The notes under the pieces: generated by a model | Database searches by the model: none | Told to the model about the DNA's origin: nothing | The model's input: the letters and a program-made list of their open reading frames with translations, nothing else | Shown here: positions 18,639-27,884 of the stretch, in pieces | How the letters are laid out: the number at the start of each line of letters is the position of its first letter | Position numbering within the stretch: the stretch's first letter is position 1 | Program-made: the position numbers and the translations under genes | Source of the DNA: Janthinobacterium lividum | GTDB lineage: Bacteria > Pseudomonadota > Gammaproteobacteria > Burkholderiales > Burkholderiaceae_D | NCBI RefSeq assembly: GCF_011601275.1 | Contig: NZ_JAAOLY010000025.1 | Location: 1 to 64,000 of the forward strand | Direction of reading: 5' to 3' | DNA: 64,000 nt

Positions 18639-20744
18639 ATGTCAGTGCGTCTAATTTTTTCTCAAACGGTACTGCTTGCCCTGGCCGCTGTTAGCGGGGC
18701 TCATGCACAAACCACGGGGCCTTCCTCCTTAAATGCTGACCCCCACCTATGGCTAGAAGATGTGCTCGGCGACAAGCCAATGGCTTGGGTTAAACAGCAC
18801 AATGCCGTCACAGTTAAGGAACTAGAAGCTAAACCATTATTTCCAGTGTTGCAGGCGCGCCTGGAAACCATTCTCAGTTCGAAAGAGCGTATCCCATCTG
18901 TCAAGAAGGAAGGCGATTTTTACTATAACTTTTGGCGCGACTCACAACATGTGCGCGGCATTTGGCGACGCACCACCTTGGCCCAATTCCTTCTGCCTGA
19001 TACTGTCTGGGAGACCGTGATCGACCTAGACCAGCTAGCTAACATTGAAAAGGAGAACTGGGTGTGGGCTGGTGCCACCTGCTTGTATCCGAAGGCTGAA
19101 CGTTGCCTGATTTCTCTGTCGCGCGGCGGGGGTGACGCCAAAGTGGTACGCGAATATGATGTTGCTGGGCGCACATTCGTTGACGATGGCTTTAAGCTGC
19201 CGGAAGCGAAAAGCAGCGTCAGCTGGATAGATCAGGACAGCCTTTTCGTTTCCACGGATTTTGGTCCCGGCTCGATGACCAGCTCCGGCTATCCCAGAAT
19301 CATTAAGCAGTGGCAACGTGGCACGCTGCTCACGCAGGCACAGACTGTTTACGAAGCTACGGCTGAAGATATGAGGGCGATCGCCTCCAAGGATTTCACA
19401 CCAGGCCACGAATATCAATTTATCAATCGCCAGATAAATTTTTATAACAGTGAGCTTTTTTTGCGCGGCGAAGCCGGCTTGAAAAAAGTACCTAAACCGG
19501 ACGATGCCACTGCCTTCACAGTCCGCGACCAGTTGCTCATCACTCTACGCTCGGACTGGAAACTCAATGGCACGACTTATCCGCAAGGTGCCTTGCTGGC
19601 CACGGACTTCAATTCCTTCATGCAGGGTAAGCAAGAGTTGGAAGTGCTATTCGCCCCCACAGCCACGTCCTCGCTAGACACCGTCACAGTCACGAAATCG
19701 GCCGTCTTGGTCACGGAATTAGACAAAGTTAAGAACCGTCTAACGGAATTACGCCGTGTGAACGGCAAGTGGGTGCGCCGCAACGTCGATGCGCCCGGGC
19801 TCGGCACCCTGGTAGTAAGCGCGCTCGACCATGTGGAGTCCGAGCAATATTTCCTCACCGTCACTGACTTCCTCAATCCAACCACGCTGTACCTGGCCAC
19901 GGCACAAAGCGACCAACGGACGAAAATCAAGTCATTGCCCGCCCACTTCGACGCCGCTCCGTACAAAGTCGAACAGTTCGAATCGACATCGAAAGATGGC
20001 ACGAAAGTGCCCTACTTCATTATCATGAACAAGACCACGAAATTCGATGGAACCAACCCGACCTTATTATATGGTTATGGTGGCTTTGAAATATCACTGA
20101 AACCTAACTATAACGCCATCGTCGGTGAGGGATGGTTGAATAACGGCGGTGTATACGTGCTGGCGAATATCCGCGGCGGCGGCGAATTCGGGCCTCGCTG
20201 GCATCAGGCGGCGCTAAAAGATCACCGCCAGAGGGCATATGATGACTTCATATCCGTGGCGCAGGACCTGATCAAGCGCAAAGTGACCAGTCCGCGCCAC
20301 TTGGGCATTCTCGGCGGCAGCAATGGCGGCCTCTTAGTCGGCGCCGTAATGGTGCAGCGCCCCGAATTGTTCAATGCTGTCGTCAGCCAAGTACCGCTGC
20401 TCGACATGCGCCGCTATAACAAGCTACTGGCGGGGGCTTCGTGGATGGGCGAATATGGTGACCCAGATATCGCTGAGCAATGGGCTTACATAAGCAAGTA
20501 TTCGCCCTACCAGAATGTCTTCAGGGCAAAGAAATACCCGCGCGTCCTGTTTACTACCTCGACGCGCGACGATCGGGTTCACCCCGGCCACGCGCGCAAA
20601 ATGGTGGCCAAGATGGAAGAGCAAGGCCACGACGTCTTGTACTGGGAAAATGTGGAAGGTGGCCATGCGGGCGCCGCGAACATTTCCCAACAGGCGCTGA
20701 TGTGGACGCTAACTTATACCTTTCTTCTTGATCAACTGCATTAG
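18639..20744 (+). CDS. S9A prolyl oligopeptidase family, exported
   Basis: 701 residues. Signal peptide 1-23 (SGAHAQ), N-terminal helix plus DPHLWLEDV (hallmark of S9A), beta-propeller to about residue 440, then the hydrolase domain. The triad is Ser561 in GGSNGGLL, Asp in TRDDRVHPGHA and His in EGGHAGAAN. The GXXPYF and YGYGGFEISL segments are also typical. It should hydrolyse proline-containing peptides in the periplasm. The ATG at 18639 follows AAGGAA-like sequence. Base composition is visibly lower in GC than the neighbouring peptidase genes and codons such as TTA and CTA occur, suggesting a separate origin. Confidence 0.92.
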   Translation: MSVRLIFSQTVLLALAAVSGAHAQTTGPSSLNADPHLWLEDVLGDKPMAWVKQHNAVTVKELEAKPLFPVLQARLETILSSKERIPSVKKEGDFYYNFWRDSQHVRGIWRRTTLAQFLLPDTVWETVIDLDQLANIEKENWVWAGATCLYPKAERCLISLSRGGGDAKVVREYDVAGRTFVDDGFKLPEAKSSVSWIDQDSLFVSTDFGPGSMTSSGYPRIIKQWQRGTLLTQAQTVYEATAEDMRAIASKDFTPGHEYQFINRQINFYNSELFLRGEAGLKKVPKPDDATAFTVRDQLLITLRSDWKLNGTTYPQGALLATDFNSFMQGKQELEVLFAPTATSSLDTVTVTKSAVLVTELDKVKNRLTELRRVNGKWVRRNVDAPGLGTLVVSALDHVESEQYFLTVTDFLNPTTLYLATAQSDQRTKIKSLPAHFDAAPYKVEQFESTSKDGTKVPYFIIMNKTTKFDGTNPTLLYGYGGFEISLKPNYNAIVGEGWLNNGGVYVLANIRGGGEFGPRWHQAALKDHRQRAYDDFISVAQDLIKRKVTSPRHLGILGGSNGGLLVGAVMVQRPELFNAVVSQVPLLDMRRYNKLLAGASWMGEYGDPDIAEQWAYISKYSPYQNVFRAKKYPRVLFTTSTRDDRVHPGHARKMVAKMEEQGHDVLYWENVEGGHAGAANISQQALMWTLTYTFLLDQLH

Positions 20745-21816
20745 CCGTGACGCTATACTGCACTTCCGATTGGCTTGGTTGCACAAATCGCCTTCAATTG
20801 CAGATGATCCTGGGTTTCGATAAGCTACCGGCATGACGACATGTCCGAGATGGTTTGTTGCATAAGGGTGAGAATAGGAGAATCGAAAAAAGTAATACGC
20901 TAATGATTTTTAGCCTTGCCCGCAACAGGCTGCGACTGCTTTATCAGCCTGCTGCGGGCACGTAACCGGCCCACTATTGACGAATAGATATAAAAAAGTC
21001 TAAAGTATCGGCGACCGTCCTCTGACAAAAAGTCGACCAGATGAAGGATTTTTTGTTGCCGTGGCGTGAGCTTGGGCCTCTTCAAGGCGAGCCTCTACTG
21101 GATGGCAACCAAGCCGCTGCAGGTACGTTCGCACCACATAACATGCCACTCGCGAAGTCGGCCAACAATCCCATGATCGACATTATCGTGCTGCTGGCCC
21201 GCGTCATATCGAGGGTTTCAGCCAGGCTGAAAAATCCCGTGCCAACCGTTTGCTCCGTCCATCAAGCTCAGCACCTCCTTGAGTGAGCGTGACAGATGAT
21301 CGAGCGTTCAAAGGAAATAGAGAAGTGAGAAATCAGCACGCTAAGTTTTTCATGCGATCGTGCCGGTCGAAATTGCCCCTCTTCGATTTTCCAGTTCTCA
21401 CACCTAAGGTAATCGCTGCTTGCATTGATGTCCCCTCCCCCCACGTACCGGTCGAAGTAGCGAGCCATTCATGCCATCAGTTGCGCGAGGTAAGGCTCGG
21501 CCGCTGATGGGGACGATTTATGCAGCAACGCCTTGTTCTCTCCAAACAGTCGACACCCTGGAATGGATGGCGGCGATGAGCGAGGGGTCGCCGCTGATCC
21601 AAGGTAAGCAACATCCAGTGGGACGAGATGGTGTACCACGACATCGACCGCCATATCGCCCCGGCGCCGCGCCTTAGGTTGTGAGTCACCGCTGGCCGGC
21701 ATAAAAGCCAGCCTCGGAGGACGACGCCAGCATGGCGACATTTCAGAATAGTCCGATTCCTCGCTGAAATCACCATCCCTATACTTCGTTTATCTTAACC
21801 TGTCGGGAAAATCGCC
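20745..21816. other. Intergenic/decayed stretch of about 1.07 kb
   Basis: No gene could be supported. A second TGTTGCATAA (20855-20864) occurs in the same orientation as the one at 18159-18168, so the S9A gene is flanked by short direct repeats. A minus-strand frame at 20900-21085 starts with KLTPRQQKILHLVDFL, reminiscent of an HTH protein start, but degenerates. The rest reads as mixed fragments. Confidence 0.4.
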
Positions 21817-22734
21817 ATGAGCGCCACCGTGTATGCCATTCCTTCCAATATGGTGCACCAGCGCCTGCCCTGCTTGACCATGCCAGACGTCGTGCCGCAG
21901 GAACACAAGCAGCAACTGCAAGCGCCCAAGCATTCTCCCCCGGCACGTCCCAGCGACGCCGACGTATTGCATGCAATATGCACGGGCGAGGGCCTGCGTG
22001 TGCTATACCAGCCACAATATGACCTGCACAGCAGGAGGATTGTGAGCGCAGAAGCACTACTGCGCTGGCAGCACCCACGTTTTGGCAATGTACCGCCTAC
22101 GGTACTCATTCCTATGGTCAACCGGCTCGGCCTGCATCAGCAGCTATTCGATTGGGTCGTCAAGGAAGTCATCGATGTACTGTACTACTTGCGCCGTCAA
22201 GACGCCGACGTGCCCGTTGCAGTCAACGCCTCGATCGATACTGTGTGCGAGCCCGGCATGGCCGATCTGCTGGCCATGAAAATGGGCCATGCCTGCCTGC
22301 CTACGCGGCTGCTGAAAGTCGAAGTCACCGAAGACTTGCCGGTACTCGATGAACTGCGCCTCTCGGGATGCCTCAACACATTGCGGGCAAAAGGCTTTTC
22401 CCTGTCGCTCGATGATTTCGGTGCCGGTTCCGCTACTTTCAACGTCCTGTTCAAGATGCCTTTCGATGAAGTCAAGATCGACGGTGCCTTTGTTCGTGAC
22501 ATGGAAACCAATAGCCATTCGTATGCAATCGTCGCCACCCTCGTCTCCCTGGCACAAAGACTTAATCTCAAACTAGTGGCCGAAGGTATCGAGAGCGAAT
22601 CCTTGCTCAAGGCGCTGCTGGGAATTGGTTGCCGTATCGGCCAGGGCTATGCGCTGGCACGCCCGATGGAACGTGAGGAATTTCTCCAGGGTCAACTGGC
22701 AGCGCCTGGGATCGTGGCAGCAAAGGCGGAATGA
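21817..22734 (+). CDS. EAL-domain c-di-GMP phosphodiesterase
   Basis: 305 residues, essentially one EAL domain (about 50-295) after a short N-terminal tail. The catalytic signature is complete: AEALLRW, VNAS, VEVTED, LDDFGAG, VKIDGAFV, VAEGIE and GQGYALARP. It should hydrolyse cyclic di-GMP to pGpG. With no sensor domain it may depend on a partner; the small HTH protein encoded 1 nt after its stop is the obvious candidate. It resembles the EAL half of the protein at 32.4-33.7 kb. Its ATG at 21817 follows CGGGAAAATCGCC, a weak ribosome site. Confidence 0.88.
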   Translation: MSATVYAIPSNMVHQRLPCLTMPDVVPQEHKQQLQAPKHSPPARPSDADVLHAICTGEGLRVLYQPQYDLHSRRIVSAEALLRWQHPRFGNVPPTVLIPMVNRLGLHQQLFDWVVKEVIDVLYYLRRQDADVPVAVNASIDTVCEPGMADLLAMKMGHACLPTRLLKVEVTEDLPVLDELRLSGCLNTLRAKGFSLSLDDFGAGSATFNVLFKMPFDEVKIDGAFVRDMETNSHSYAIVATLVSLAQRLNLKLVAEGIESESLLKALLGIGCRIGQGYALARPMEREEFLQGQLAAPGIVAAKAE

Positions 22735-22735
22735 G

Positions 22736-23023
22736 ATGCACATTAAGGAGCAAATGTCAGCGCGCTCAATAATCACCGAGCCCATGGAAACCGCATCGAC
22801 CATCCACACGCATGATGCGGCTGTACTGGTCAAATGCCTGCTCGATTACATGGGATTGCGCAATGATGCCTGCCTGGCGCGTGAGCTGGGGGTGCCGCCC
22901 TTCAAGGTCAGCAAGCTGAGAAGAAGTGGCGCGGCGTTGGATACCGACATGCTGATACGCATGCACGAGGTATCTGGCCTGAGCATCGGTGAACTCCGGG
23001 CACTGGCAAACACCCGACGCTAA
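22736..23023 (+). CDS. Small HTH protein paired with EAL gene (type A copy)
   Basis: 95 residues from the ATG at 22736, which begins 1 nt after the EAL stop. An internal ATG at 22754 preceded by AAGGAG is an equally plausible start (89 residues). Residues about 25-90 form a Cro/CI-like helix-turn-helix: LVKCLLDYMGLRNDACLARE, then VPPFKVSKLR. They end in LIRMHEVSGLSIGELRALA. The same closing block occurs in the protein at 33779-34099. Translation is probably coupled to the EAL gene. Role unknown; a DNA-binding or adaptor partner of the phosphodiesterase is an inference. Confidence 0.7.
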   Translation: MHIKEQMSARSIITEPMETASTIHTHDAAVLVKCLLDYMGLRNDACLARELGVPPFKVSKLRRSGAALDTDMLIRMHEVSGLSIGELRALANTRR

Positions 23024-23059
23024 GCTGTCGCCAGTGGCACGAGCACTTATCATGCAGGA

Positions 23060-23085
23060 ACGGCGCGCCTTCATAGGCGCGCCGT
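23060..23085. terminator. Bidirectional terminator hairpin between convergent genes
   Basis: Perfect 10-bp GC-rich stem (23060-23069 with 23076-23085) and 6-nt loop, 36 nt after the HTH gene stop and 10 nt beyond the end of the minus-strand usher operon. No T-tract on either side. Confidence 0.6.
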
Positions 23086-23094
23086 CATGTTCAG

Positions 23095-23187
23095 CTAGCA
23101 TGCATCCAACTTAATACTGAGCGCCCCCGTACCATTGATCGGACGGCATTCAGTACGGCCGGAGCCAGCCACCGCACGGAGTATCAT
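23095..23187 (-). CDS. 30-codon frame coupled to the usher gene
   Basis: Starts with an ATG overlapping the usher stop as ATGA (23184-23187). AAGGAG sits 4 nt upstream of the start, inside the usher coding end. The peptide (MILRAVAGSGRTECRPINGT..., ending SIKLDAC) has two cysteines and no signal sequence. The coupling signals are as good as those of the real genes in this operon, so it may be the stub of a lost downstream fimbrial gene or a genuine small protein. No family recognised. Confidence 0.35.
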   Translation of the reverse strand: MILRAVAGSGRTECRPINGTGALSIKLDAC

Positions 23188-26138
23188 GGCGCTCCTTTTT
23201 TAACAGTGTTCCTGGTCCTCGTATCTTGCCGGACGGCCACCGCCGCCATCTGTAAATCATGATGTGGCGTCCGCGCCGCCAACGCCACCGTCGGAACTTG
23301 CAGATCGAGACGATGGACGGCAGCGTCATGACGCCAGCTGGCACCGGGAATCGACGCCAGGACTTGCTGGCACGGCAGCAGCAACTGCTCTTTGGTCAAA
23401 CGCACGCCATACTCCTGCAAATCCACCATACTCATGCACGGCGATGGGCGGCTTTCGCCGGCCACCGGCATGAACGCCACATCGCGTCGCTCCATGCGGC
23501 GGCCATTGAGAAAAATATCGACCGAATATGTACCGCCAAGCAATTCAGCGCTACGTTCGTCGCTGGGCGCCCCCTTTGCATTAATCAGTTCAGGCACGCA
23601 TACGGCATCGGCCTTCTGCAGTTGTCCGTCCTGGCCTTGCAGAAGTTCGGCGGCGATGGACATGCGGCAGCGCTCATGTAACTTGCTACCCCAGGAGATC
23701 GACAATTGCCGGCTGTATTCCTGCAAACGCGCATATAACTGACCATCCTGACCCACCATGCCCACGGTCTGGCCTCGCTCATCTTTCACCGCGGCACCAA
23801 ACGGCAGCACTTCGCCGCCGGCCAGGCGCACCTGGAACAGAACCGCGCGGCCCGTGCTGGTGCCATACTTAAGGAACACTACGGCACCGTCACGCGGCGC
23901 CACCTGCTGGCTCGTTTCACGCAGCTCCACGTCCATCGACGAACCCACGGGATCAATTGCCACTTCGTTCAACTCATACGGACGCAGATACGGTACTACT
24001 GCATTGCCGCTGGCATCAAGCCTGAGTCCCGGATAACCGGACACGCGGGCGCCGGCGGCGCCAGGCGCATGCACAACGGCAACGGTTTCTCCGTGGTGAG
24101 GTGACAGTGTCACCCCGCCCGGATGGGCTACCACGCTGCCACTCATGTTGAACGATGCATTGGTATAGTCTTGGCCGCGCCCGATGGAGGCACCGACAAA
24201 CGCCCGCGCCCCGGTGTACTGACCGTTCAGCGTGGCACTGTTGGTGCCGCTGGCGCCGTCGCGGCTGACCGAGGCGCCATAGCCGTACTGCCGCTCCTCG
24301 CCCGCCGTGCCGCTGACAGTGACCAGCTGGTTATAGCGGCCATCGGCGTTGCGCGATAACTGGGCCGACATTTGCGGCACATCCACAGTGGCGCTGCTGC
24401 CCAACGGCAAGTTCACGGACAGCAGCAAGCGGTTTTCCATACCGCCATACGACATTCTGCCGCGATTGGCGCTGATACCGTAGCTGATGCGCCCAACCCG
24501 CTTGTTATAGCTGAACTGGTACTGCAAATCCTGCCCGGATCGGTTCCAATAGTTTTGTGCATAGCCGCTGAAGCTGAGATTGCCCCACTCGCCGAGGCTC
24601 TGGTCGGCAGTCAGCGACAGCCGGTTGCGAGGACGGTCCAGCATGCTGGTGGCATAGCCTCTCTTCTCGGCATCGAGCATCTGCATGGCATTGGCGAAAT
24701 CCAGATAGCCGCTGGTGGAAAAACGGTAGGCGGCCATCGAAAAATTACTGCCGGTGCTGAGGATATTCTTATTGTACGATACGCGCATACTCTGGCCCTT
24801 GGCCTTGCTGGCGGCCAGATCCGTCTGCGCATGGCTCACATCGACGGACATGGCGCCGATCGGCGTGGCAAACGCCATGCCACCGAGCAACGCCAGATAG
24901 TCAGCGCTGGCTTGCGCGCCGCCATAGCTCGTCACGCTATTACTCAACCCGTATTGCACGGTACCCTGCAGAAAACGCGCCTGCTGGCTCAAAAAATTGT
25001 TGCGCGTCACGCCAGCCGTCGCGCCGAAACGCAACGTCCCAGGGCGCAGCAGCTGCGTGACGGCGGCATACGGCACCACGAAGCGTTGTTCGCTACCGTC
25101 CGCTTCAGACACGGTTACATTCAGGTCGCCGCCGTAACCGGTAGCATACAGATCATCGATGACGAAGGCGCCCGGCGCCACCGTCGTTTCCAGCAGAATA
25201 TTGCCCGCCTGGCGTATCGTCACGCGGGCGCTGGTGCGGGCAATGCCACGCACCACGGGCGCATAGCCGCGCAGCGAGTTCGGCAGCATCCGGTCATCGC
25301 TGGCCAATTGCACTCCGCGGAAAGACTGGGTATCAAAAATCTCGCCGCTGGTGTTCGCATCGCCCAGAGTCAGCTGGCTTTTCATAACGGTAATGTCGCG
25401 CCGGAGATAGGTGTCGAGCACCTGATAGTGACTGCCGCCGGCTTGCTGCCAGCTCAGCGCTCCCTTGTGGCGCAAGCGCCAGGCGCCCAGATTGAAGCCG
25501 CCGTCGAGGCCCAGATAGGCAGAATTGTAGGTGGCGTCGCCGCTCTTGCTGTGATTGCTGTTGAAATTGTAGCCCAGCATGCCGGACGTCACGCCGCTGT
25601 CCCACAGTTCCGGGCTGACATAGCCGCGCGCATCGCGCCGCAGCGCAATCTGCGGAATGCTGATGTCGACCTGCTGGCTTTCCGGCACGAATTTGGCCGT
25701 CGCATTCTCGATCAGCTTGCCCAGCTCGGCACAGCTGCCCGCTTCCAGCAAGGCGCTTGCTTCCGGCGACAGGCGTGCCAGGTCGACACCCAGCAGTTCC
25801 AGCAGCTTGCGCGACACGCACACCACGGGATTGCTGCCGTCGTCATTGGCATGAATCTGGATATCCTGGCGGTTCTTCAACTGGCCATTGAGAGCGATGT
25901 CGGCACGGTAAGTACCCGGCAAGACGGGGTTTCCCTTCTGATACACGGCCAGATCCAGACTGCGAGAGCCTTCCGGCAGAAACGCGCCGTTGAACTCCAC
26001 TTCATCTGCCTGCGCGGCCGGCAGGGCCAGGACGCAGGAACTCAGCGCCACTGCCTTGAACATCGCCTTCGTGAGTGCGGAGACGGCCAGGCGATGATGC
26101 GGCGGCCGATGATGGCGGATCTGGAAGCGGCTATGCAT
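23184..26138 (-). CDS. Fimbrial outer membrane usher with extra C-terminal PapC_N-like domain
   Basis: 984 residues. Signal peptide (ALPAAQA), then the N-terminal chaperone-binding domain (VEFNGAFL, LPGTYRADIALNG, VDISIPQIAL, RDARGYVSPELWD). The 24-strand barrel with plug and the C-terminal domains follow, ending as ushers normally do (ISWGSKLHERC and KADAVC). Unexpectedly about 137 residues (848-984) follow and repeat the N-terminal pattern: LGGTYSVDIFLNG, a Cys pair and HRLDLQVPTVAL. The usher secretes and assembles pilin subunits. I start at ATG 26136-26138, where GAGGTG lies 8 nt upstream; a TTG 15 nt earlier overlaps the chaperone stop. Third gene of the pilus operon. Confidence 0.9.
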   Translation of the reverse strand: MHSRFQIRHHRPPHHRLAVSALTKAMFKAVALSSCVLALPAAQADEVEFNGAFLPEGSRSLDLAVYQKGNPVLPGTYRADIALNGQLKNRQDIQIHANDDGSNPVVCVSRKLLELLGVDLARLSPEASALLEAGSCAELGKLIENATAKFVPESQQVDISIPQIALRRDARGYVSPELWDSGVTSGMLGYNFNSNHSKSGDATYNSAYLGLDGGFNLGAWRLRHKGALSWQQAGGSHYQVLDTYLRRDITVMKSQLTLGDANTSGEIFDTQSFRGVQLASDDRMLPNSLRGYAPVVRGIARTSARVTIRQAGNILLETTVAPGAFVIDDLYATGYGGDLNVTVSEADGSEQRFVVPYAAVTQLLRPGTLRFGATAGVTRNNFLSQQARFLQGTVQYGLSNSVTSYGGAQASADYLALLGGMAFATPIGAMSVDVSHAQTDLAASKAKGQSMRVSYNKNILSTGSNFSMAAYRFSTSGYLDFANAMQMLDAEKRGYATSMLDRPRNRLSLTADQSLGEWGNLSFSGYAQNYWNRSGQDLQYQFSYNKRVGRISYGISANRGRMSYGGMENRLLLSVNLPLGSSATVDVPQMSAQLSRNADGRYNQLVTVSGTAGEERQYGYGASVSRDGASGTNSATLNGQYTGARAFVGASIGRGQDYTNASFNMSGSVVAHPGGVTLSPHHGETVAVVHAPGAAGARVSGYPGLRLDASGNAVVPYLRPYELNEVAIDPVGSSMDVELRETSQQVAPRDGAVVFLKYGTSTGRAVLFQVRLAGGEVLPFGAAVKDERGQTVGMVGQDGQLYARLQEYSRQLSISWGSKLHERCRMSIAAELLQGQDGQLQKADAVCVPELINAKGAPSDERSAELLGGTYSVDIFLNGRRMERRDVAFMPVAGESRPSPCMSMVDLQEYGVRLTKEQLLLPCQQVLASIPGASWRHDAAVHRLDLQVPTVALAARTPHHDLQMAAVAVRQDTRTRNTVKKGAP

Positions 26139-26149
26139 GACGTGACACC

Positions 26150-26917
26150 TCAAGGAACCAGCCGTGCGGCAGCGGCCGACGACAGGACGCGGCGGGTCGG
26201 TACCTGGGTACCGTAATCATTGATCGCGCTAAATTCCACTTGCGCACCAGCTGCCGGCAAGGACTTCAAGGTCGGCAAGGCAAACTGCTTCTTTTCGCCA
26301 GGCGGGATCATGCCATCTTCGCTGTCATTGCGCTCGGCGCCAGCCACCAGGGTCAGTCCCACCAGGGAAACGTGAAAAGCGGATGGATTGTAGGCTTCCA
26401 GGGCGAGACCCTGACCATTGCTGGCGGAAACGACACGCCATTGCACTTGTTCGATTGCCTCGTCAGGGGAGCCAGCCAGCCCCTCGTGGCGATAAAAAAC
26501 CTTGATGCGCGAGCGAAACGCCATCTGCAGGGTATTTGCATCGGTTTCCTGCGCCTTCGGCGGAATTTCCAACACGTTCAACCAGAACACGGATTCCTTA
26601 TTCGATGGCAAGGGTGTGCCGGAAAACATCAGGCGCAGGCTCTGGCCCTTGCCTGGATCGATGCGCGCCAGCGGCGGCGTCAGTACAAAGGGAGCCTTGG
26701 CCGTGGCCGGTGTCGAGGCGGCATCGCCGCTATCGACCCACGCCTGCACCAGCGCCGGCTGCCCGCCATCGTTATTGAGCTTGACGGTAATTTCTTTCTG
26801 CTTGGCCGGGTACACCTGACGCGTACCGGTAATCACCACGCTGGCCATGGAAGAAGAACAAAACAGCAAGGCCAGGCTGAACAGGATCGGACGTTGCAGT
26901 GAAGAGTGGTAAGACAT
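26150..26917 (-). CDS. Periplasmic pilus chaperone (PapD/FimC family)
   Basis: 255 residues with a signal peptide (ending SSSMA) and two Ig-like domains. Hallmarks are TGTRQVYPAKQKEITVKLNN, the A1/G1 strand region LRLMFSGTPLPSNKESVFWLNVLEIPP and the positively charged cleft residues expected in this family. It stabilises pilins by donor-strand complementation and delivers them to the usher. ATG at 26915-26917 follows GGGGA at 8 nt; a TTG 27 nt upstream is less likely. The stop lies 11 nt before the usher start. Confidence 0.9.
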   Translation of the reverse strand: MSYHSSLQRPILFSLALLFCSSSMASVVITGTRQVYPAKQKEITVKLNNDGGQPALVQAWVDSGDAASTPATAKAPFVLTPPLARIDPGKGQSLRLMFSGTPLPSNKESVFWLNVLEIPPKAQETDANTLQMAFRSRIKVFYRHEGLAGSPDEAIEQVQWRVVSASNGQGLALEAYNPSAFHVSLVGLTLVAGAERNDSEDGMIPPGEKKQFALPTLKSLPAAGAQVEFSAINDYGTQVPTRRVLSSAAAARLVP

Positions 26918-26989
26918 ACGCAGATTCCCCGATAGATGCCGCAAGCCCGCCCCAACCTTGCGGCGAGGACGTGCCTGCGTAGTGGTTAA

Positions 26990-27532
26990 TTACTGATAAT
27001 TAATCGAATACGTCACGGTACCGGCCACTGTGCCGGCGGTGGCGACGCCGGTGGAAACGTATTGCACGGCGTACGGCAGTACCGTGTTGCCGGCAGAATT
27101 TTTCGTGATGCGGCTGGTGGACGCGACCTGGCCGGAATCGCCAGCCTTGATCTCACTGCCGTTATTGGCATCGATCAATTGCAATTGAACAAACTTGGCG
27201 GTGCCGGTACTTTTCACGTTGCTGGTCAGTGGGTCGACACCAGGGCCCGCTTCGAAAAACGCGGCCGCCGTTGTCGTGGTGCCGGTGCACGCGCTCAACT
27301 GAATGTTGAAACCGGTCTGGCCGGCGACGCTTTTTGCCGTTTTCAGCAAGGCAGCCGACAGCTTTGGCAAGGTAACGACGGCAGGCGCCGGAGCAACCTG
27401 GCCATTGACGGTGACGACGCAAGTCGAATCCACCAGTTCGCCCGAGAAATTGATCGTGCCATCGGAGGCGAAAGCGGATTGGGTTGCAGCGGCGGCCAGC
27501 AGAACGGCAAAGATACGGGCTTGGGATTTCAT
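26990..27532 (-). CDS. Major fimbrial subunit (type 1 pilin, FimA-like)
   Basis: 180 residues. Signal peptide 1-22 (SAFAS), then DGTINFSGELVDSTCVV, the classical pilin start. The conserved disulphide pairs that Cys with FNIQLSACTG, and the C-terminal beta-zipper ends GTVTYSINYQ. It polymerises as the pilus shaft. AGGAG lies 8 nt before the ATG at 27532. First gene of the operon pilin-chaperone-usher; candidate tip adhesins are encoded 7.5 kb away at 35-38.3 kb. Confidence 0.92.
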   Translation of the reverse strand: MKSQARIFAVLLAAAATQSAFASDGTINFSGELVDSTCVVTVNGQVAPAPAVVTLPKLSAALLKTAKSVAGQTGFNIQLSACTGTTTTAAAFFEAGPGVDPLTSNVKSTGTAKFVQLQLIDANNGSEIKAGDSGQVASTSRITKNSAGNTVLPYAVQYVSTGVATAGTVAGTVTYSINYQ

Positions 27533-27615
27533 TGATACTACTCCTAGAAAGTAAGGTAAATGCGCACCATTAAAGTAGGAACGCGGCTGTTGAAGCAGAT
27601 TCGTACTTTACAGAG

Positions 27616-27631
27616 TCGACATAGTTGTCGA
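27616..27631. promoter_or_regulatory. Inverted repeat upstream of the pilin gene
   Basis: Perfect 6-bp arms TCGACA/TGTCGA with a 4-nt spacer, 84 bp upstream of the pilin ATG, in the 350-bp region that must hold the pilus promoter. It could bind a regulator. Short repeats of this size also occur by chance. Confidence 0.3.
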
Positions 27632-27835
27632 TATGGGAATGGTCTTAAAAAGCCGCGACGTGGAATGGGAGGTGTTTTTGGCGAATGTTTACTGCACCCG
27701 CAAGTTGCAAGCTGCCCGGCAATCCGGCGTTGCGGCATGGCTAGCGCGAATGAGGAAAGTAAGGCAGGTATAAAAGCTTGGGGGGAGAAACTGCAAGGTA
27801 GGTATACGTCCCGCATGTACTTGCGGGCACAAGGA

Positions 27836-27861
27836 CGTCTGCAAGACAGCGCTTGCAGACG
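27836..27861 (-). terminator. Hairpin ending the two-component/MFS operon
   Basis: 10-bp stem (27836-27845 with 27852-27861) and 6-nt loop, 23 nt beyond the MFS stop codon on the minus strand. No T-run follows. Confidence 0.5.
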
Positions 27862-27884
27862 ATGCAGATGGGCCTGCTGGCCTA

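Noticed and set aside
18355..18639. 94-codon plus frame ending exactly at the S9A start (TAATG)
   Set aside because: Made of AT-rich codons, many Phe/Tyr/Ile, no ribosome site or motif. The stop-start overlap is most likely chance in AT-rich DNA.
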